From contig NZ_SSON01000072.1 of the NCBI RefSeq assembly GCF_029871245.1, positions 165,112-229,111 of the forward strand: 64,000 nt of DNA, given 5' to 3'. The notes beneath the pieces are model-generated. The model was given only the letters and a program-made list of their open reading frames with translations. It made no database searches and was not told the origin of the DNA. Numbering within the stretch: the stretch's first letter is position 1; each line of letters starts with the position of its first letter. A program made the translations under genes and the position numbers. Of the stretch, positions 11,069 through 20,990 are shown in pieces. The stretch comes from Pseudomonas sp. BN102 (lineage in GTDB: Bacteria; Pseudomonadota; Gammaproteobacteria; Pseudomonadales; Pseudomonadaceae).

Positions 11069-11662
11069 ATGGAAATCCTAGGCATCGCCGTCCTGATCTT
11101 TCTGGTCACCGACCCGTTCGGCAACATCGCCATCTTCATCGCCGCCCTCAAGGGCGTCGCCCCCGAGCGGCGCCTGCGGGTAGCCCTGCGCGAGCTGCTG
11201 TTCGCCCTGGCGCTGCTGATGCTGTTTCTCACCTTCGGCGACAAGATCCTCAGCGGCCTCGGCCTGTCCCGCGAGTCCATCGCCATCGCCGGCGGCATCA
11301 TCCTCTTCATCATCGCCCTGCGGCTGATCTTCCCGCGGCCGGAGGGCGTGCTCGGCGACCTGCCCGGCGGCGAGCCGATGCTGGTGCCCCTGGCCACCCC
11401 GGCGGTGGCCGGCCCTTCGGCCCTGGCGGTGCTGATGACCCTGCGCAACACCCACCAGGGTGCGCTCTGGGAACTCTATGTCGCGGTACTGCTGGCTTGG
11501 GCCTGCACCGCGCTGATCCTGTTGCAGGCCGCCTTCCTGCAGCGCTTCCTCGGCGACCGTGGCCTGATGGCCGTGGAGCGCCTGACCGGTATGCTGCTAA
11601 TCATGCTCAGCATCGACATGCTGCTCGATAACCTGCAAAGCATCCTCCACCTGAACCCATGA
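11069..11662 (+). CDS. MarC family integral membrane protein
   Basis: A 197-residue inner-membrane protein with about six hydrophobic segments (MEILGIAVLIFLVTDPFGNI at the N-terminus). TDPFGNIAIF and the internal TPAVAGPSALAVLM are typical of the MarC/YhgN family, whose transport role is unresolved. The frame is open to 11000, but GAGGGGAA at 11056-11063 sits correctly before the ATG at 11069, and the hydrophobic N-terminus begins there. It overlaps the ampDh2 start by four bases, implying translational coupling, as for PA5486-PA5485 in P. aeruginosa. Confidence 0.88.
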   Translation: MEILGIAVLIFLVTDPFGNIAIFIAALKGVAPERRLRVALRELLFALALLMLFLTFGDKILSGLGLSRESIAIAGGIILFIIALRLIFPRPEGVLGDLPGGEPMLVPLATPAVAGPSALAVLMTLRNTHQGALWELYVAVLLAWACTALILLQAAFLQRFLGDRGLMAVERLTGMLLIMLSIDMLLDNLQSILHLNP

Positions 11663-12438
11663 AGACCCTATTCCTCAGCCTCGCCCTGCTTTTGCTCGGC
11701 GGCTGCGCCGGTGGGCTGCGCATCGACGACAGCCACACCTCCGTGAGCCAGAGCAGCCGCGTGCAGTACGTGGTGCTGCACTACACCTCCACTGACTTGG
11801 ACGGCTCCTTGCGCGTGCTGACCCGCGATGGCGTCAGCAGCCACTACCTGATCGGCGACCACCCGGCGAAGATCTACCGTCTGGTGGATGAGAACCGCCG
11901 TGCCTGGCATGCCGGAGAAAGCGAATGGCAGGGCCGTACCTGGCTGAACGCCAGCACCCTCGGCATCGAACTGGTCAACGAGGGCTATCGCGAAACCGCC
12001 AACGGCCGGGTCTACCAGCCGTTCAGCGAGGAGCAGATCGACGCCCTGATCCTGCTCCTCAAGGACATCGTCCAGCGCCACAGCCTGCCGCCCGGCAGCA
12101 TCATCGGCCACAGCGACATCGCCCCCCAGCGGAAGGTCGATCCGGGTCCGCTCTTCCCCTGGAAGCGCCTCGCCGACGCCGGCCTGGTCCCCTGGCCGGA
12201 TGTCCGCGCGGTAGCCCGCGAGCAGGCACGCTTCGCCTTGGCCCTGCCCACCATCGGCTGGTTCCAGCAGCAGCTGGCGCGCCAGGGCTATACCACCCCG
12301 CAGACGGGCGTGCTGGACAAGGCCACGCGCAGCGTCATCGCCGCCTTCCAGATGAAATACCGCCAGCGCCTCTACGATGGACAGCCGGACGCCGAGACTG
12401 CAGCCCTGCTGCTGGTGCTCAACGGGATGCCCCACTGA
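11659..12438 (+). CDS. ampDh2: Outer-membrane-anchored N-acetylmuramoyl-L-alanine amidase (AmpDh2-like)
   Basis: A 259-residue lipoprotein with a lipobox LGGC (lipidated Cys16). Position +2 is Ala, so sorting to the outer membrane is expected. The amidase_2 domain has His41 in VVLHYTSTD and the C-terminal zinc ligands in HSDIAPQRKVDPG. A peptidoglycan-binding domain follows (from about residue 195: QQQLARQGYTTPQTGVLD). AmpDh2 cleaves the amide between MurNAc and the stem peptide in the periplasm and contributes to peptidoglycan recycling and AmpC control. A short palindromic repeat follows at 12481. Confidence 0.9.
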   Translation: MKTLFLSLALLLLGGCAGGLRIDDSHTSVSQSSRVQYVVLHYTSTDLDGSLRVLTRDGVSSHYLIGDHPAKIYRLVDENRRAWHAGESEWQGRTWLNASTLGIELVNEGYRETANGRVYQPFSEEQIDALILLLKDIVQRHSLPPGSIIGHSDIAPQRKVDPGPLFPWKRLADAGLVPWPDVRAVAREQARFALALPTIGWFQQQLARQGYTTPQTGVLDKATRSVIAAFQMKYRQRLYDGQPDAETAALLLVLNGMPH

Positions 12439-12480
12439 GGGCCGAGAGAAGAACTTCCACGTTGCAGGATCTTCTTTTCT

Positions 12481-12506
12481 GTAGGGGCGAATTCATTCGC
12501 CCCTAC
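12481..12506. repeat. Palindromic repeat family A, single unit
   Basis: A perfect 11-bp inverted repeat (GTAGGGGCGAA and TTCGCCCCTAC) with loop TTCA lies between the convergent ampDh2 and kinB. The same core recurs at 17078, 34813, 40267 and 51982. It resembles a REP-type element and could act as a bidirectional mRNA 3' stabiliser or terminator. Confidence 0.9.
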
Positions 12507-12527
12507 AAGGAAAGCTGCAGCCCCTAC

Positions 12528-14317
12528 CTACACCGGCAACGTCATATAGAACTGCGCCCCCTGCCCCGGCCGTGAATAGAGGCCGATGCGCCCGCCGTGC
12601 AGCTGCACGATCTCCTTGCACAGGGCCAGCCCGAGGCCGGCGCCGCCCTTGCGGTGGCCAATCTGCACGAAGGGCTCGAAGATCCTCGCCTGCTGGCTGT
12701 AGGGCACGCCCTCGCCCTCGTCGGCGACGCTGAGCAGCACCCGCTCGCCATGACGCCTGGCCTGCAGGCGGATATGGCCGCCCTCCGGGCTGTGGCGGAT
12801 GGCGTTGCCCACCAGGTTGTCCAGCACCCGCTCGATCTGCAGGCGGTCCAGGTTCACCCGTGGCAACGGTGGTTGCAGTTCCAGCTCGATCTCGATGGAC
12901 CGTTCGCCGGCATGGGCGGAGTAGCGCTGGCGCAGCTGCGCCAGCATTTCCTCGAGGTCGCAGGGTTGGCGCTCCAGCACCTGTACGCCGCTCTGGTAGC
13001 GGGAGAAGTCCAGCAGGTCGTTGATCAGTCGCACCAGCCGATGCATCTCCTCGTCCACTGTCTGCAAGAGGTCTGCCTCGCGGGATTCCGGTTCGAAGCG
13101 CAGACGCTCGTTGAGCAGGCCGAAGGCCATCTGCATGCCGGTCACCGGGGTGCGCAGTTCGTGGGAGGCGCGCAGTACGAACTCGTTGCGCACCCGCTCG
13201 AAGGCGCGCTCCTCGGTCACGTCGCGCAGGACCATGACGCCGCCCAGGCGACGCTCCTCGTCCAGTACCACCGGCGCCAGTCGCCAGCTCAGCACGCGTT
13301 GCTCGCCATCGGCGTCTACCACCAGATCCTCCGGCACCTCTTCCAGGGGGTCGCCACGCAATACCCGCTGAGCCAGCTCGTCCAGCTCCGGGTGGCCCAG
13401 GGCCCCCGCCAGCGACTGGCCGCTGGGCTGCTCCTCCCAGGACAACTGGCGTTGAGCCACGGGGTTGGCGTGCTCTACTCGTCCATGGCGGTCGAGGATC
13501 AGCAGGCCGTCGTCGATGCTGTCGAGCACCGCCTTCAAGCGTTGCTGCTCGGCCAGCAGCTTCTCGATGTTGCTCGCCTTGAGAACGCGCAGTGCCTCGG
13601 CCATCAGGCCGAAACGGCGGATCAGCGCGGCGATCTCGTTCACCGGCGACAGCGGCAGGGTGACCTGGAAATCCCCCTGGCCGATCTGGTCGGCCGCCTT
13701 GGCCAGGGCGTCTATGGGTTCGCCGAAGCGCCGGGCTATGCCCTGGGCGGTGACGACGCCGCTCAGCAGCACCGCCACGCCGAGCAGGCCGATCAAGCTG
13801 GCGATCAGCACGGCGCGGTCGCGGGCGGTACCCTCGGCACCGTCCACCACCGCCAGGGAGTGGCGTTGCAGTGCCACCATGTTGTTGCGCAGCAGGTCCA
13901 GGGAATGGCTGAAGTCATTGTCGTCCAACAAGCCCCTACGCAGGTCGGCAGGCTGGTGCACCACCTCGAGGAAGGTCTGGTAAGACGCAGCGATCTTCTG
14001 GAATTGCTCGTGAGTCTCGGCATCTCCCGCCGACTTCAGGCCTTCCTCCAGGGCAGCGAGGAACTTGCGCTGGGATTCCTCCAGCGCGGGTACGTCCAGT
14101 TCCTTGCCCATCAGGTTGACCAACTGGTCGCCCAGGTGCTGGCGCAGCTCCAGGCTGATGTTGATGGTGGCGAAGGCCCGATTGATCAGGTGTTCGTGGG
14201 AGCCGGCCAGCTGCATCACGCTGAACAGACCCAGCAGCAGACCCACCAGGGCCACCGTGATCAGCGCGGAGATGCTCAGGAACAGCTGCGTGCGCAGTCT
14301 CATGCCAGCGGGCCGGA

Positions 14318-14321
<4 letters not shown>
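12528..14321 (-). CDS. kinB: Sensor histidine kinase KinB
   Basis: A 597-residue inner-membrane kinase, cognate to AlgB. TM1 is about residues 12-35, the periplasmic helical sensor 36-168 and TM2 169-192. HAMP, a PAS domain (about 258-375), HisKA with the phospho-acceptor His387 in RASHELRTPV, and HATPase (DNLVGNAIRHSPEGG, DEGEGVP, GAGLGLAL) follow. P. aeruginosa KinB is 595 residues with the acceptor at His385. The first codon is a GTG overlapping the algB stop; an ATG at 14303 is the alternative. KinB restrains alginate overproduction and affects virulence. It is translationally coupled to algB. Confidence 0.95.
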
Positions 14322-15664
<1,343 letters not shown>

Positions 15665-16123
15665 GCTCTCACTCCATTTCCGAGTCATAGAAAGTTAGTC
15701 CAAGAAATATCGTGCAAGTTGCAATCGTATTTCTTACATGCGTTGCAGCATGCACGCGTAGGAACACCCAGCTAAAAAAGCAACTTGCTGACTAATAAGA
15801 GAATTCAACTTCAAGAAGGAATGGCACAGGCCTTGCGACGTTTCCCGTACCTGAAGTCGCACCGGTCTTTCTACCTCTTGTGACCCCTGCGCACCCCAGG
15901 TGCACTCCGCCTGGAACAGGGAGGTTCCAGGTCTTTTCGAGAAGTGCAATTTGCCCGAACGGAGAACCCGCGATCATGCAAATTGCCGCCAGGCCAGATC
16001 GGATGCTTGGTGTAACAGACTGAATTAACGAGGTTTTTATCCGGGTCCTGAGTGGCATGTGCCGTGCACTTGAAGATCCAGAGCCGGCCAGGCCGGCAAA
16101 TCCGCCCGAGGGAGGATTCGAGG
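15665..16123. other. Intergenic region upstream of algB with an orphan terminator-like hairpin
   Basis: 459 bp without a convincing gene. It must hold the algB promoter (minus strand) and the promoter of the small membrane-protein genes (plus strand). It contains one terminator-like hairpin, listed separately. The first third is AT-rich compared with the flanks, with direct and inverted GTTGCA-type words around 15714-15750. No AlgU or sigma-54 consensus was found. Confidence 0.6.
15910..15937 (+). terminator. Orphan terminator-like hairpin divergent from algB
   Basis: CCTGGAAC (15910-15917) and GTTCCAGG (15924-15931) form a perfect 8-bp stem with a 6-nt loop, followed by TCTTTT. No plus-strand gene ends here, so it may end a short untranslated transcript, or attenuate the transcript leading to the gene at 16124. 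Confidence 0.55.
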
Positions 16124-16363
16124 ATGAAAGGCTTCCAATCGCGCACGTCCAGATTATTCATGGCCCTGTTCATCGGACTGGTCGTACTGCTTGGGCTACT
16201 CGCCGAACAGCAGTTTCGCGAACGCATCCAACCCAAGCCGTTGCAGGTGCCGGCCGCGGAACAGAGCAGTTCCATCGCGCCGGTCCGTGCCGACGGCCCG
16301 CTCCATGAAGTCCGCCAGCGCGGCTGGGCCGAAATCAGCGTCCAGCCGCGCTGGACATTCTGA
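16124..16363 (+). CDS. Small single-pass membrane protein, unknown function
   Basis: A 79-residue protein beginning MKGFQSRTSRLFMALFIGLV, with a short basic N-terminus, one transmembrane helix (about residues 11-27) and a soluble tail rich in Gln, Pro and Arg. GAGGGAGGA at 16109-16117 is a strong ribosome-binding site for the ATG at 16124; the open frame upstream to 16052 lacks one. The family is not recognised. It is followed by two more tiny membrane-protein genes, all on the plus strand. Confidence 0.7.
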   Translation: MKGFQSRTSRLFMALFIGLVVLLGLLAEQQFRERIQPKPLQVPAAEQSSSIAPVRADGPLHEVRQRGWAEISVQPRWTF

Positions 16364-16383
16364 ATGGAGCAAGGAGTCGTGCC

Positions 16384-16527
16384 ATGTGGAGCTTCGTCCT
16401 GATCACCGCGCTGTGCTGCATCGGCATGCTGCACAGCGTCCTCGAGCAATTCGCAGCATCCGCTGGCTCGGCGTACGTCGCGGTGTCGGTGGTTCGAGTG
16501 CAGCCAGGCTGCAAGCCGCTGCGCTGA
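16384..16527 (+). CDS. Very small hydrophobic protein, unknown function
   Basis: A 47-codon frame, MWSFVLITALCCIGMLHSVL and onward, with one hydrophobic segment at the N-terminus and a short polar end. GGAGCAAGGAG upstream (16366-16376) is a good ribosome-binding site. It sits 20 bp after the preceding small gene and 25 bp before the DUF1328 gene, so an operon of very small membrane proteins is likely. No family is recognised; coding status rests on the ribosome-binding site, spacing and context. Confidence 0.5.
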   Translation: MWSFVLITALCCIGMLHSVLEQFAASAGSAYVAVSVVRVQPGCKPLR

Positions 16528-16552
16528 ATAACCAAAGCAGAAGGAGAAAGCC

Positions 16553-16714
16553 ATGTTGAGCTGGGCACTTACATTCCTGGTCATCGCCATAGTCGCCGCC
16601 GTGCTGGGTTTCGGTGGCATTGCCGGGACCGCCGCGGGCATCGCGAAGATTCTCTTCATCATCTTCCTGGTGCTGTTCGTGGTGTCCTTCATCATGGGTC
16701 GCCGAGCGCCCTGA
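16553..16714 (+). CDS. DUF1328 (UPF0391/YtjA) small membrane protein
   Basis: A 53-residue protein beginning [20 protein letters not shown], with two hydrophobic helices separated by [12 protein letters not shown] and ending SFIMGRRAP. This is the classic UPF0391/DUF1328 pattern; P. aeruginosa PA5482, at the same locus, belongs to this family. The ribosome-binding site AAGGAG (16541-16546) is well placed. Members are stress-linked inner-membrane proteins of unknown mechanism. Confidence 0.92.
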   Translation: MLSWALTFLVIAIVAAVLGFGGIAGTAAGIAKILFIIFLVLFVVSFIMGRRAP

Positions 16715-16723
16715 GGAGGTTCG

Positions 16724-16885
16724 ATGGATAGCTGAAACAAGGAAGATGCCTGGGCACTTTATGGGCAGGTGCTTGACGACAAGTCGCCCAGTCGCCTCGC
16801 CAGTTACCGCTGGCGAGGCGAGCCGGATGAGGAGGTCCGACACATTCTCGACGAGCAGTTGAACGCGAATCCGAACGGGTACTGA
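16724..16885 (+). pseudogene. Small reading frame interrupted by TGA at codon 4
   Basis: A strong ribosome-binding site (GAGGAGG at 16714-16720) precedes ATG GAT AGC TGA at 16724-16735. Beyond the stop the same frame stays open for 49 codons with a protein-like composition (NKEDAWALYGQVLDDKSPSR, then EEVRHILDEQLNANPNGY). If TGA was once TGG, the product would be a 53-residue acidic protein. This could be a recent nonsense mutation, a sequence error or a recoded codon. The only later in-frame start is a GTG well inside. The gene is 9 bp after the DUF1328 gene, in the same operon. Confidence 0.6.
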
Positions 16886-17190
16886 GGATTCCAGGGATGG
16901 CCCGGCAACGGGCCGTTGGACCAAGGGGTCGGGTTGTTCCGCGTCGTCAGGAGCGGCGTGACCCAGGGGTAAAGGGGGAGCCTCCGCGCAGGCGGGCCGG
17001 GTCAGGCAAGCTGCTGCCGGGAGCTGGACGGGTGCCAGCTCCCGGTGGGCAGCGGGAATCAATTCTGGAGCAACGTCCTGTAGGGGCGATTTCAATCGCC
17101 AAGCAGGCCGAAGGTCTGCCCCTTGAGACCATGGGGATGCTTCGCATCCCTTGGCGAATGAATTCGCCCCTACAGAGCACTTATCCCGCC
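16886..17190. other. Intergenic region with a GC hairpin and a repeat family A pair
   Basis: About 305 bp between the interrupted small frame and the end of wrbA. It has a perfect 11-bp GC hairpin (CCGGGAGCTGG and CCAGCTCCCGG, about 17018-17046) without a T-run, then the palindromic repeat pair at 17078-17175. No gene is apparent. Confidence 0.6.
17078..17175. repeat. Palindromic repeat family A, paired unit
   Basis: It starts with CTGTAGGGGCGATTTCAATC and ends with the inverse arm GAATTCGCCCCTACAG. Between the arms is a GCAGGCC-type inner hairpin. This is a REP-pair (BIME-like) arrangement, directly downstream of wrbA. Confidence 0.88.
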
Positions 17191-17787
17191 TCACTGCATC
17201 CTGCTGACCAGTTTCGCCACATGCTCCCCCTGGAACTTCGCCAGGGCCAGTTCCTTCTCGCTCGGCTTGCGCGAACCGTCGGCCCCGGCCATCGTGGCCG
17301 CGCCATAGGGCGAGCCGCCGCGAAGTTCGCTGATGTCGCTGAGTTCGGGCGCCGAATAGGGCAGCCCGGCGATCAGCATCCCGTGGTGCGCCAGGGTGTG
17401 CCAGAAGGAGGTGATGGTGGTCTCGGAGCCACCGCCGGTACCGGTGGACGTGAAGACGCTGGCCACCTTGCCGATCAGTGTCCCTTTCACCCAGAGTCCG
17501 CCGGTCTGGTCGAGGAAATTGCGCATCTGCGCGCACATATTGCCGAAGCGGGTCGGCGTGCCGAACAGGATGGCATCGTAGTCCGCCAGTTCCTGCGGGC
17601 TGGCCACGGGCGCGGCCTGGTCCAGCTTGGCGCCGGCCTTTCGGGCCACGTCCTCGGGCATGGTTTCCGGCACCCGCTTCAGGGTCACCTCCACCCCCGG
17701 CACATTGCGCGCACCCTCGGCGACCGATTCCGCCATGCGTTCGATATGACCGTACATCGAGTAATAGAGCACCAGCACCTTCTTCAT
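17191..17787 (-). CDS. wrbA: NAD(P)H:quinone oxidoreductase WrbA
   Basis: A 198-residue flavodoxin-like FMN protein making two-electron reductions of quinones, protective against oxidative stress. The FMN-binding YYSMYGH lies near residues 8-14; [20 protein letters not shown] and the [11 protein letters not shown] loop are diagnostic of WrbA. The frame extends seven residues upstream, but the ATG at 17787 gives the family N-terminus [10 protein letters not shown]. It is divergent from gltP (305 bp between the starts). Confidence 0.94.
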   Translation of the reverse strand: MKKVLVLYYSMYGHIERMAESVAEGARNVPGVEVTLKRVPETMPEDVARKAGAKLDQAAPVASPQELADYDAILFGTPTRFGNMCAQMRNFLDQTGGLWVKGTLIGKVASVFTSTGTGGGSETTITSFWHTLAHHGMLIAGLPYSAPELSDISELRGGSPYGAATMAGADGSRKPSEKELALAKFQGEHVAKLVSRMQ

Positions 17788-18092
17788 TTCCGCTCTCCAG
17801 GTTTCCATGGGCAGGCGGCCGGAAACCGCCGGACCCAGTCAGCCTAGATGGCGTCCACACACTTCGCCGCCTTGCCTTTCGGGACGTCGGGCATGCCGGA
17901 ACTGCTATCCGGCAACCTCTGGAACCATCGTCCTATCTGGTTTTCATTATGCCGATTCGGCATGGGGTAGACGGTTACGGCATTAGACGATCATTAGCAC
18001 CCTATGAATCATGGCGCCCCTTTGCGGTTCGCCCGGCCATCCCGGACGCTGCCGTACTCCCGACTTCCATAAGAAATCAGAGGGTGACGACT
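17788..18092. other. Divergent promoter region between wrbA and gltP
   Basis: 305 bp that should contain both promoters. I see no perfect sigma-70 or sigma-54 site, and no gene. A GCCGATTCGGC palindrome at about 17950-17960 is the only clear symmetry. Confidence 0.5.
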
Positions 18093-19424
18093 ATGACCAA
18101 GGCCAGACTGAGCCTCGCGTGGCAGATTCTCATCGGGCTGGTGCTGGGTATCGCCATTGGCGCCCTGCTCAACCACTTCAGTGCCGAGAAAGCCTGGTGG
18201 ATCGCCAACGTCCTGCAACCGGCCGGTGACATCTTCATCCGCCTCATCAAGATGATCGTCATCCCGATCGTCATCGCCTCGCTGATCGTCGGCATCGCCG
18301 GCGTGGGTGACGCCAAGAAGCTCGGCCGCATTGGCTTCAAGACCATCGTCTACTTCGAGATCATCACCACGGTGGCCATCGTGGTCGGCCTGTTGCTGGC
18401 GAACTTCTTCCAGCCTGGCACCGGCATCGACATGAGCACCCTGGGCACCGTGGACATCTCCAAGTACCAGCAGACCGCCCAGGAAGTGCAGCACGACCAT
18501 GCCCTGATCTCGACCCTGCTCAACCTGATCCCCTCCAACATCTTCGCTGCGGTGGCCCGTGGCGAAATGCTGCCGATCATCTTCTTCTCGGTGCTCTTCG
18601 GCCTGGGCCTGTCGAGCCTGCCGGGCGAAACCCGCGAGCCCCTGGTGAAGATATTCCAGGGCGTCTCGGAAACCATGTTCAAGGTCACCCACATGATCAT
18701 GGCCTACGCCCCCGTCGGCGTGTTCGCGCTGATCGCGGTGACAGTCGCCAACTTCGGCTTCGCCTCCCTGCTGCCGCTGGCCAAGCTGGTGCTGCTGGTC
18801 TACTTCGCCATCGCTTTCTTCGCCTTCATGGTGCTGGGCCTGGTGGCGCGCCTGTTCGGCTTCTCCATCGTCAAGCTGATGCGCATCTTCAAGGACGAGT
18901 TGATCCTCGCCTATTCCACCGCGAGTTCGGAAACCGTGCTGCCACGCATCATCGAGAAGATGGAAGCCTACGGCGCGCCGCGGGCCATCAGCAGCTTCGT
19001 GGTGCCCACTGGCTACTCCTTCAACCTCGATGGCTCGACCCTCTACCAGAGCATCGCCGCCATCTTCATCGCCCAGCTCTACGGCATCGACCTGTCCATC
19101 AGCCAGCAACTGCTGCTGGTGCTGACACTGATGGTGACCTCCAAGGGCATCGCCGGCGTGCCGGGCGTCTCCTTCGTGGTGCTGCTGGCCACCCTCGGCA
19201 GCGTCGGCATCCCCCTGGAGGGCCTGGCCTTCATCGCCGGTGTCGACCGCATCATGGACATGGCCCGCACCGCCCTGAACGTGATCGGCAATGCCCTGGC
19301 TGTACTGGTGATCGCCAGGTGGGAAGGCATGTACGACGCCGAGAAGGGCGAGCGCTACTGGAACTCCCTGCCCCACTGGCGCAGCGCCGAGGCGCAGCCC
19401 AAGGGCCGCGCGGTGATTGACTGA
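18093..19424 (+). CDS. gltP: Proton/sodium-glutamate symporter (DAACS family), GltP type
   Basis: A 443-residue inner-membrane importer of glutamate/aspartate or C4-dicarboxylates. Features are MTKARLSLAWQILIGLVLGI (TM1), the MIVIPIVIASLIVGIAG segment, the STASSETVLPRI serine-rich re-entrant loop (HP1), PTGYSFNLDGSTLYQS (TM7) and SKGIAGVPGVSFVV (HP2), all typical of the fold. The open frame extends upstream to 17478, antisense to wrbA; the ATG at 18093 has GAGGGTGA ahead of it and starts at TM1. P. aeruginosa gltP (PA5479) is in the same order. A strong terminator follows. Confidence 0.93.
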   Translation: MTKARLSLAWQILIGLVLGIAIGALLNHFSAEKAWWIANVLQPAGDIFIRLIKMIVIPIVIASLIVGIAGVGDAKKLGRIGFKTIVYFEIITTVAIVVGLLLANFFQPGTGIDMSTLGTVDISKYQQTAQEVQHDHALISTLLNLIPSNIFAAVARGEMLPIIFFSVLFGLGLSSLPGETREPLVKIFQGVSETMFKVTHMIMAYAPVGVFALIAVTVANFGFASLLPLAKLVLLVYFAIAFFAFMVLGLVARLFGFSIVKLMRIFKDELILAYSTASSETVLPRIIEKMEAYGAPRAISSFVVPTGYSFNLDGSTLYQSIAAIFIAQLYGIDLSISQQLLLVLTLMVTSKGIAGVPGVSFVVLLATLGSVGIPLEGLAFIAGVDRIMDMARTALNVIGNALAVLVIARWEGMYDAEKGERYWNSLPHWRSAEAQPKGRAVID

Positions 19425-19434
19425 TCCGAGTGAT

Positions 19435-19466
19435 AAAAAAGCCCCGACCGAGTCGGGGCTTTTTTA
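19435..19466. terminator. Bidirectional rho-independent terminator after gltP
   Basis: AAAAAA, then GCCCCGA (19441-19447), loop CCGAG, TCGGGGC (19453-19459) and T-run TTTTTT. It closes gltP. Confidence 0.93.
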
Positions 19467-19581
19467 TGGCCGTTTGGCGGACAGGTGCTCCGGCGCCAGA
19501 CTCGGCTTCCCAGAGATTGCATTCGCCGCCACGGCTGCCGCCCCGCTAGAATCCGCGTCACTGATTTTTGGGGGACTGCAC

Positions 19582-20808
19582 ATGCTCAATGGCCTGTGGC
19601 TGAGCTTTTTCCTGGTGGCGGCGGTGGCCGCAGTGGGGCGTTGGATAGGTGGGGACCCGGGCGTCTGGGCGGCGATGGTGGAAAGCCTGTTCGCCATGGC
19701 CAAGCTCTCGGTCGACGTGATGATCCTGCTGTTCGGCACCCTCACCCTCTGGCTCGGCTTCCTGCGCATTGCCGAGAAGGCCGGGTTGGTGGATATCCTC
19801 GCGCGTCTGCTTGGCCCGCTGTTCGCCCGCCTGATGCCGGAGGTGCCGCGCGGTCACCCTGCCCTTGGCCTGGTCACCCTGAGCTTCACCGCCAACGGCC
19901 TGGGCCTCGACAACGCCGCCACGCCCATCGGCCTCAAGGCGATGAAGGCCCTGCAGGAACTGAACCCAAGCAGCACCTCGGCGAGTAACGCCCAGGTTTT
20001 GTTCATGGTCATGAACGCCTCCTCTTTCGTGCTGCTGCCGGTGTCCATCTTCATGTATCGCGCCCAGGCCGGCGCCAGCGACCCGGCCCTGGTGTTCCTG
20101 CCCATCCTCCTGGCCAACGCCATTTCCACCATGACCGCGCTGCTCTCGGTGGCCTTCATGCAGCGGATCAAACTGACCGACCCGGTGCTGCTCGCCTGGT
20201 TCGGCGGCGGCGCGCTGTTGCTCGGGGGCTTCATGGCGGTGCTGGCCGGCCTCTCGGCGACCGCGCTGACGGCGCTGTCCTCGCTGCTCGGCAACCTCAC
20301 CCTGTTCGCCCTGATCCTCGCCTTCCTGGTGATGGGCGCGCTGAAGAAGGTGCCGGTCTACGAGAGCTTCATCGAGGGGGCCAAGGAAGGGTTCGACGTC
20401 GCGAAGAACCTGCTGCCCTACCTGGTGGCCATGCTCTGCGCCGTCGGTGCATTGCGCGCCTCGGGTGCCCTGGACCTGGTGCTGGATGGCATCCGCTGGA
20501 CGGTGGAGGGCCTGGGGCTGGACAGCCGCTTCGTCGAGGCGCTGCCCACCGGCCTGGTCAAACCGTTCTCCGGCAGTGCGGCCCGGGCCATGCTGCTCGA
20601 GACCATCCAGAGCCAGGGCGTCGACAGCTTCCCTGCGCTGGTGGCCGCCACCATGCAGGGCAGCACTGAAACCACCTTCTATGTGCTGGCGGTCTACTTC
20701 GGCTCGGTGGGCATCCAGCGCGCGCGCCACGCCGTGGGCTGCGCCCTGCTCGCGGACCTGGCCGGGGTGCTGGCCTCCATTGGCGTCTGCTACTGGTTCT
20801 TCGGCTGA
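19582..20808 (+). CDS. Nucleoside recognition (Gate) domain membrane protein, SpmA-SpmB fusion type
   Basis: A 408-residue polytopic inner-membrane protein. The N-terminal half resembles SpmA (FGTLTLWLGFLRIAEKAGLV, NGLGLDNAATPIGLKAMK) and the C-terminal half SpmB (GAKEGFDVAKNLLPYLVAML, GSTETTFYVLAVYFGSVGI), each with a Gate domain. In spore formers these halves are separate. P. aeruginosa PA5478 at the same locus is equivalent. Substrate unknown. The start is set by GGGGGA before the ATG at 19582; the frame upstream to 19417 crosses the gltP terminator. Confidence 0.88.
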   Translation: MLNGLWLSFFLVAAVAAVGRWIGGDPGVWAAMVESLFAMAKLSVDVMILLFGTLTLWLGFLRIAEKAGLVDILARLLGPLFARLMPEVPRGHPALGLVTLSFTANGLGLDNAATPIGLKAMKALQELNPSSTSASNAQVLFMVMNASSFVLLPVSIFMYRAQAGASDPALVFLPILLANAISTMTALLSVAFMQRIKLTDPVLLAWFGGGALLLGGFMAVLAGLSATALTALSSLLGNLTLFALILAFLVMGALKKVPVYESFIEGAKEGFDVAKNLLPYLVAMLCAVGALRASGALDLVLDGIRWTVEGLGLDSRFVEALPTGLVKPFSGSAARAMLLETIQSQGVDSFPALVAATMQGSTETTFYVLAVYFGSVGIQRARHAVGCALLADLAGVLASIGVCYWFFG

Positions 20809-20813
20809 ACTAA

Positions 20814-20940
20814 CAGCCCCCTCTCCCGCTTGCGGGGTGAAGAGGCACATTTTCGGAAGCAGCGCTTCCAGTGCCGATGAACGACTGAGCGCGAAGCGAT
20901 CAGGCCGGGGCGCAGGGCGGGGTTGGGGTGAGGGGCTTTT
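20814..20940. repeat. Imperfect inverted repeat (CCCTCTCCC/GGGGTGAGGG type)
   Basis: AGCCCCCTCTCCC at 20815-20827 is imperfectly inverted as GGTTGGGGTGAGGGGCT, ending about 20937 and followed by TTTT. The interval between (CGCAGGGCGGGG and a GAACGACTGAGCG stretch) is of the kind seen in many pseudomonad intergenic regions. It may also terminate the upstream gene. Confidence 0.55.
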
Positions 20941-20944
20941 GTCT

Positions 20945-20976
20945 GTTGGGCTTCGCATGGCTCAGCCACAACCTAC
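20945..20976. repeat. Small inverted repeat family C (GTTGGGCTTCGC...CAACCTAC)
   Basis: GTTGGGCTTCGC at 20945 with CACAACCTAC at 20967-20976. The inverse arrangement (GTAGGTTGG...GCGAAGCCCAAC) occurs at 55618-55663. Confidence 0.6.
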
Positions 20977-20990
20977 GACACCAGTCGAGA

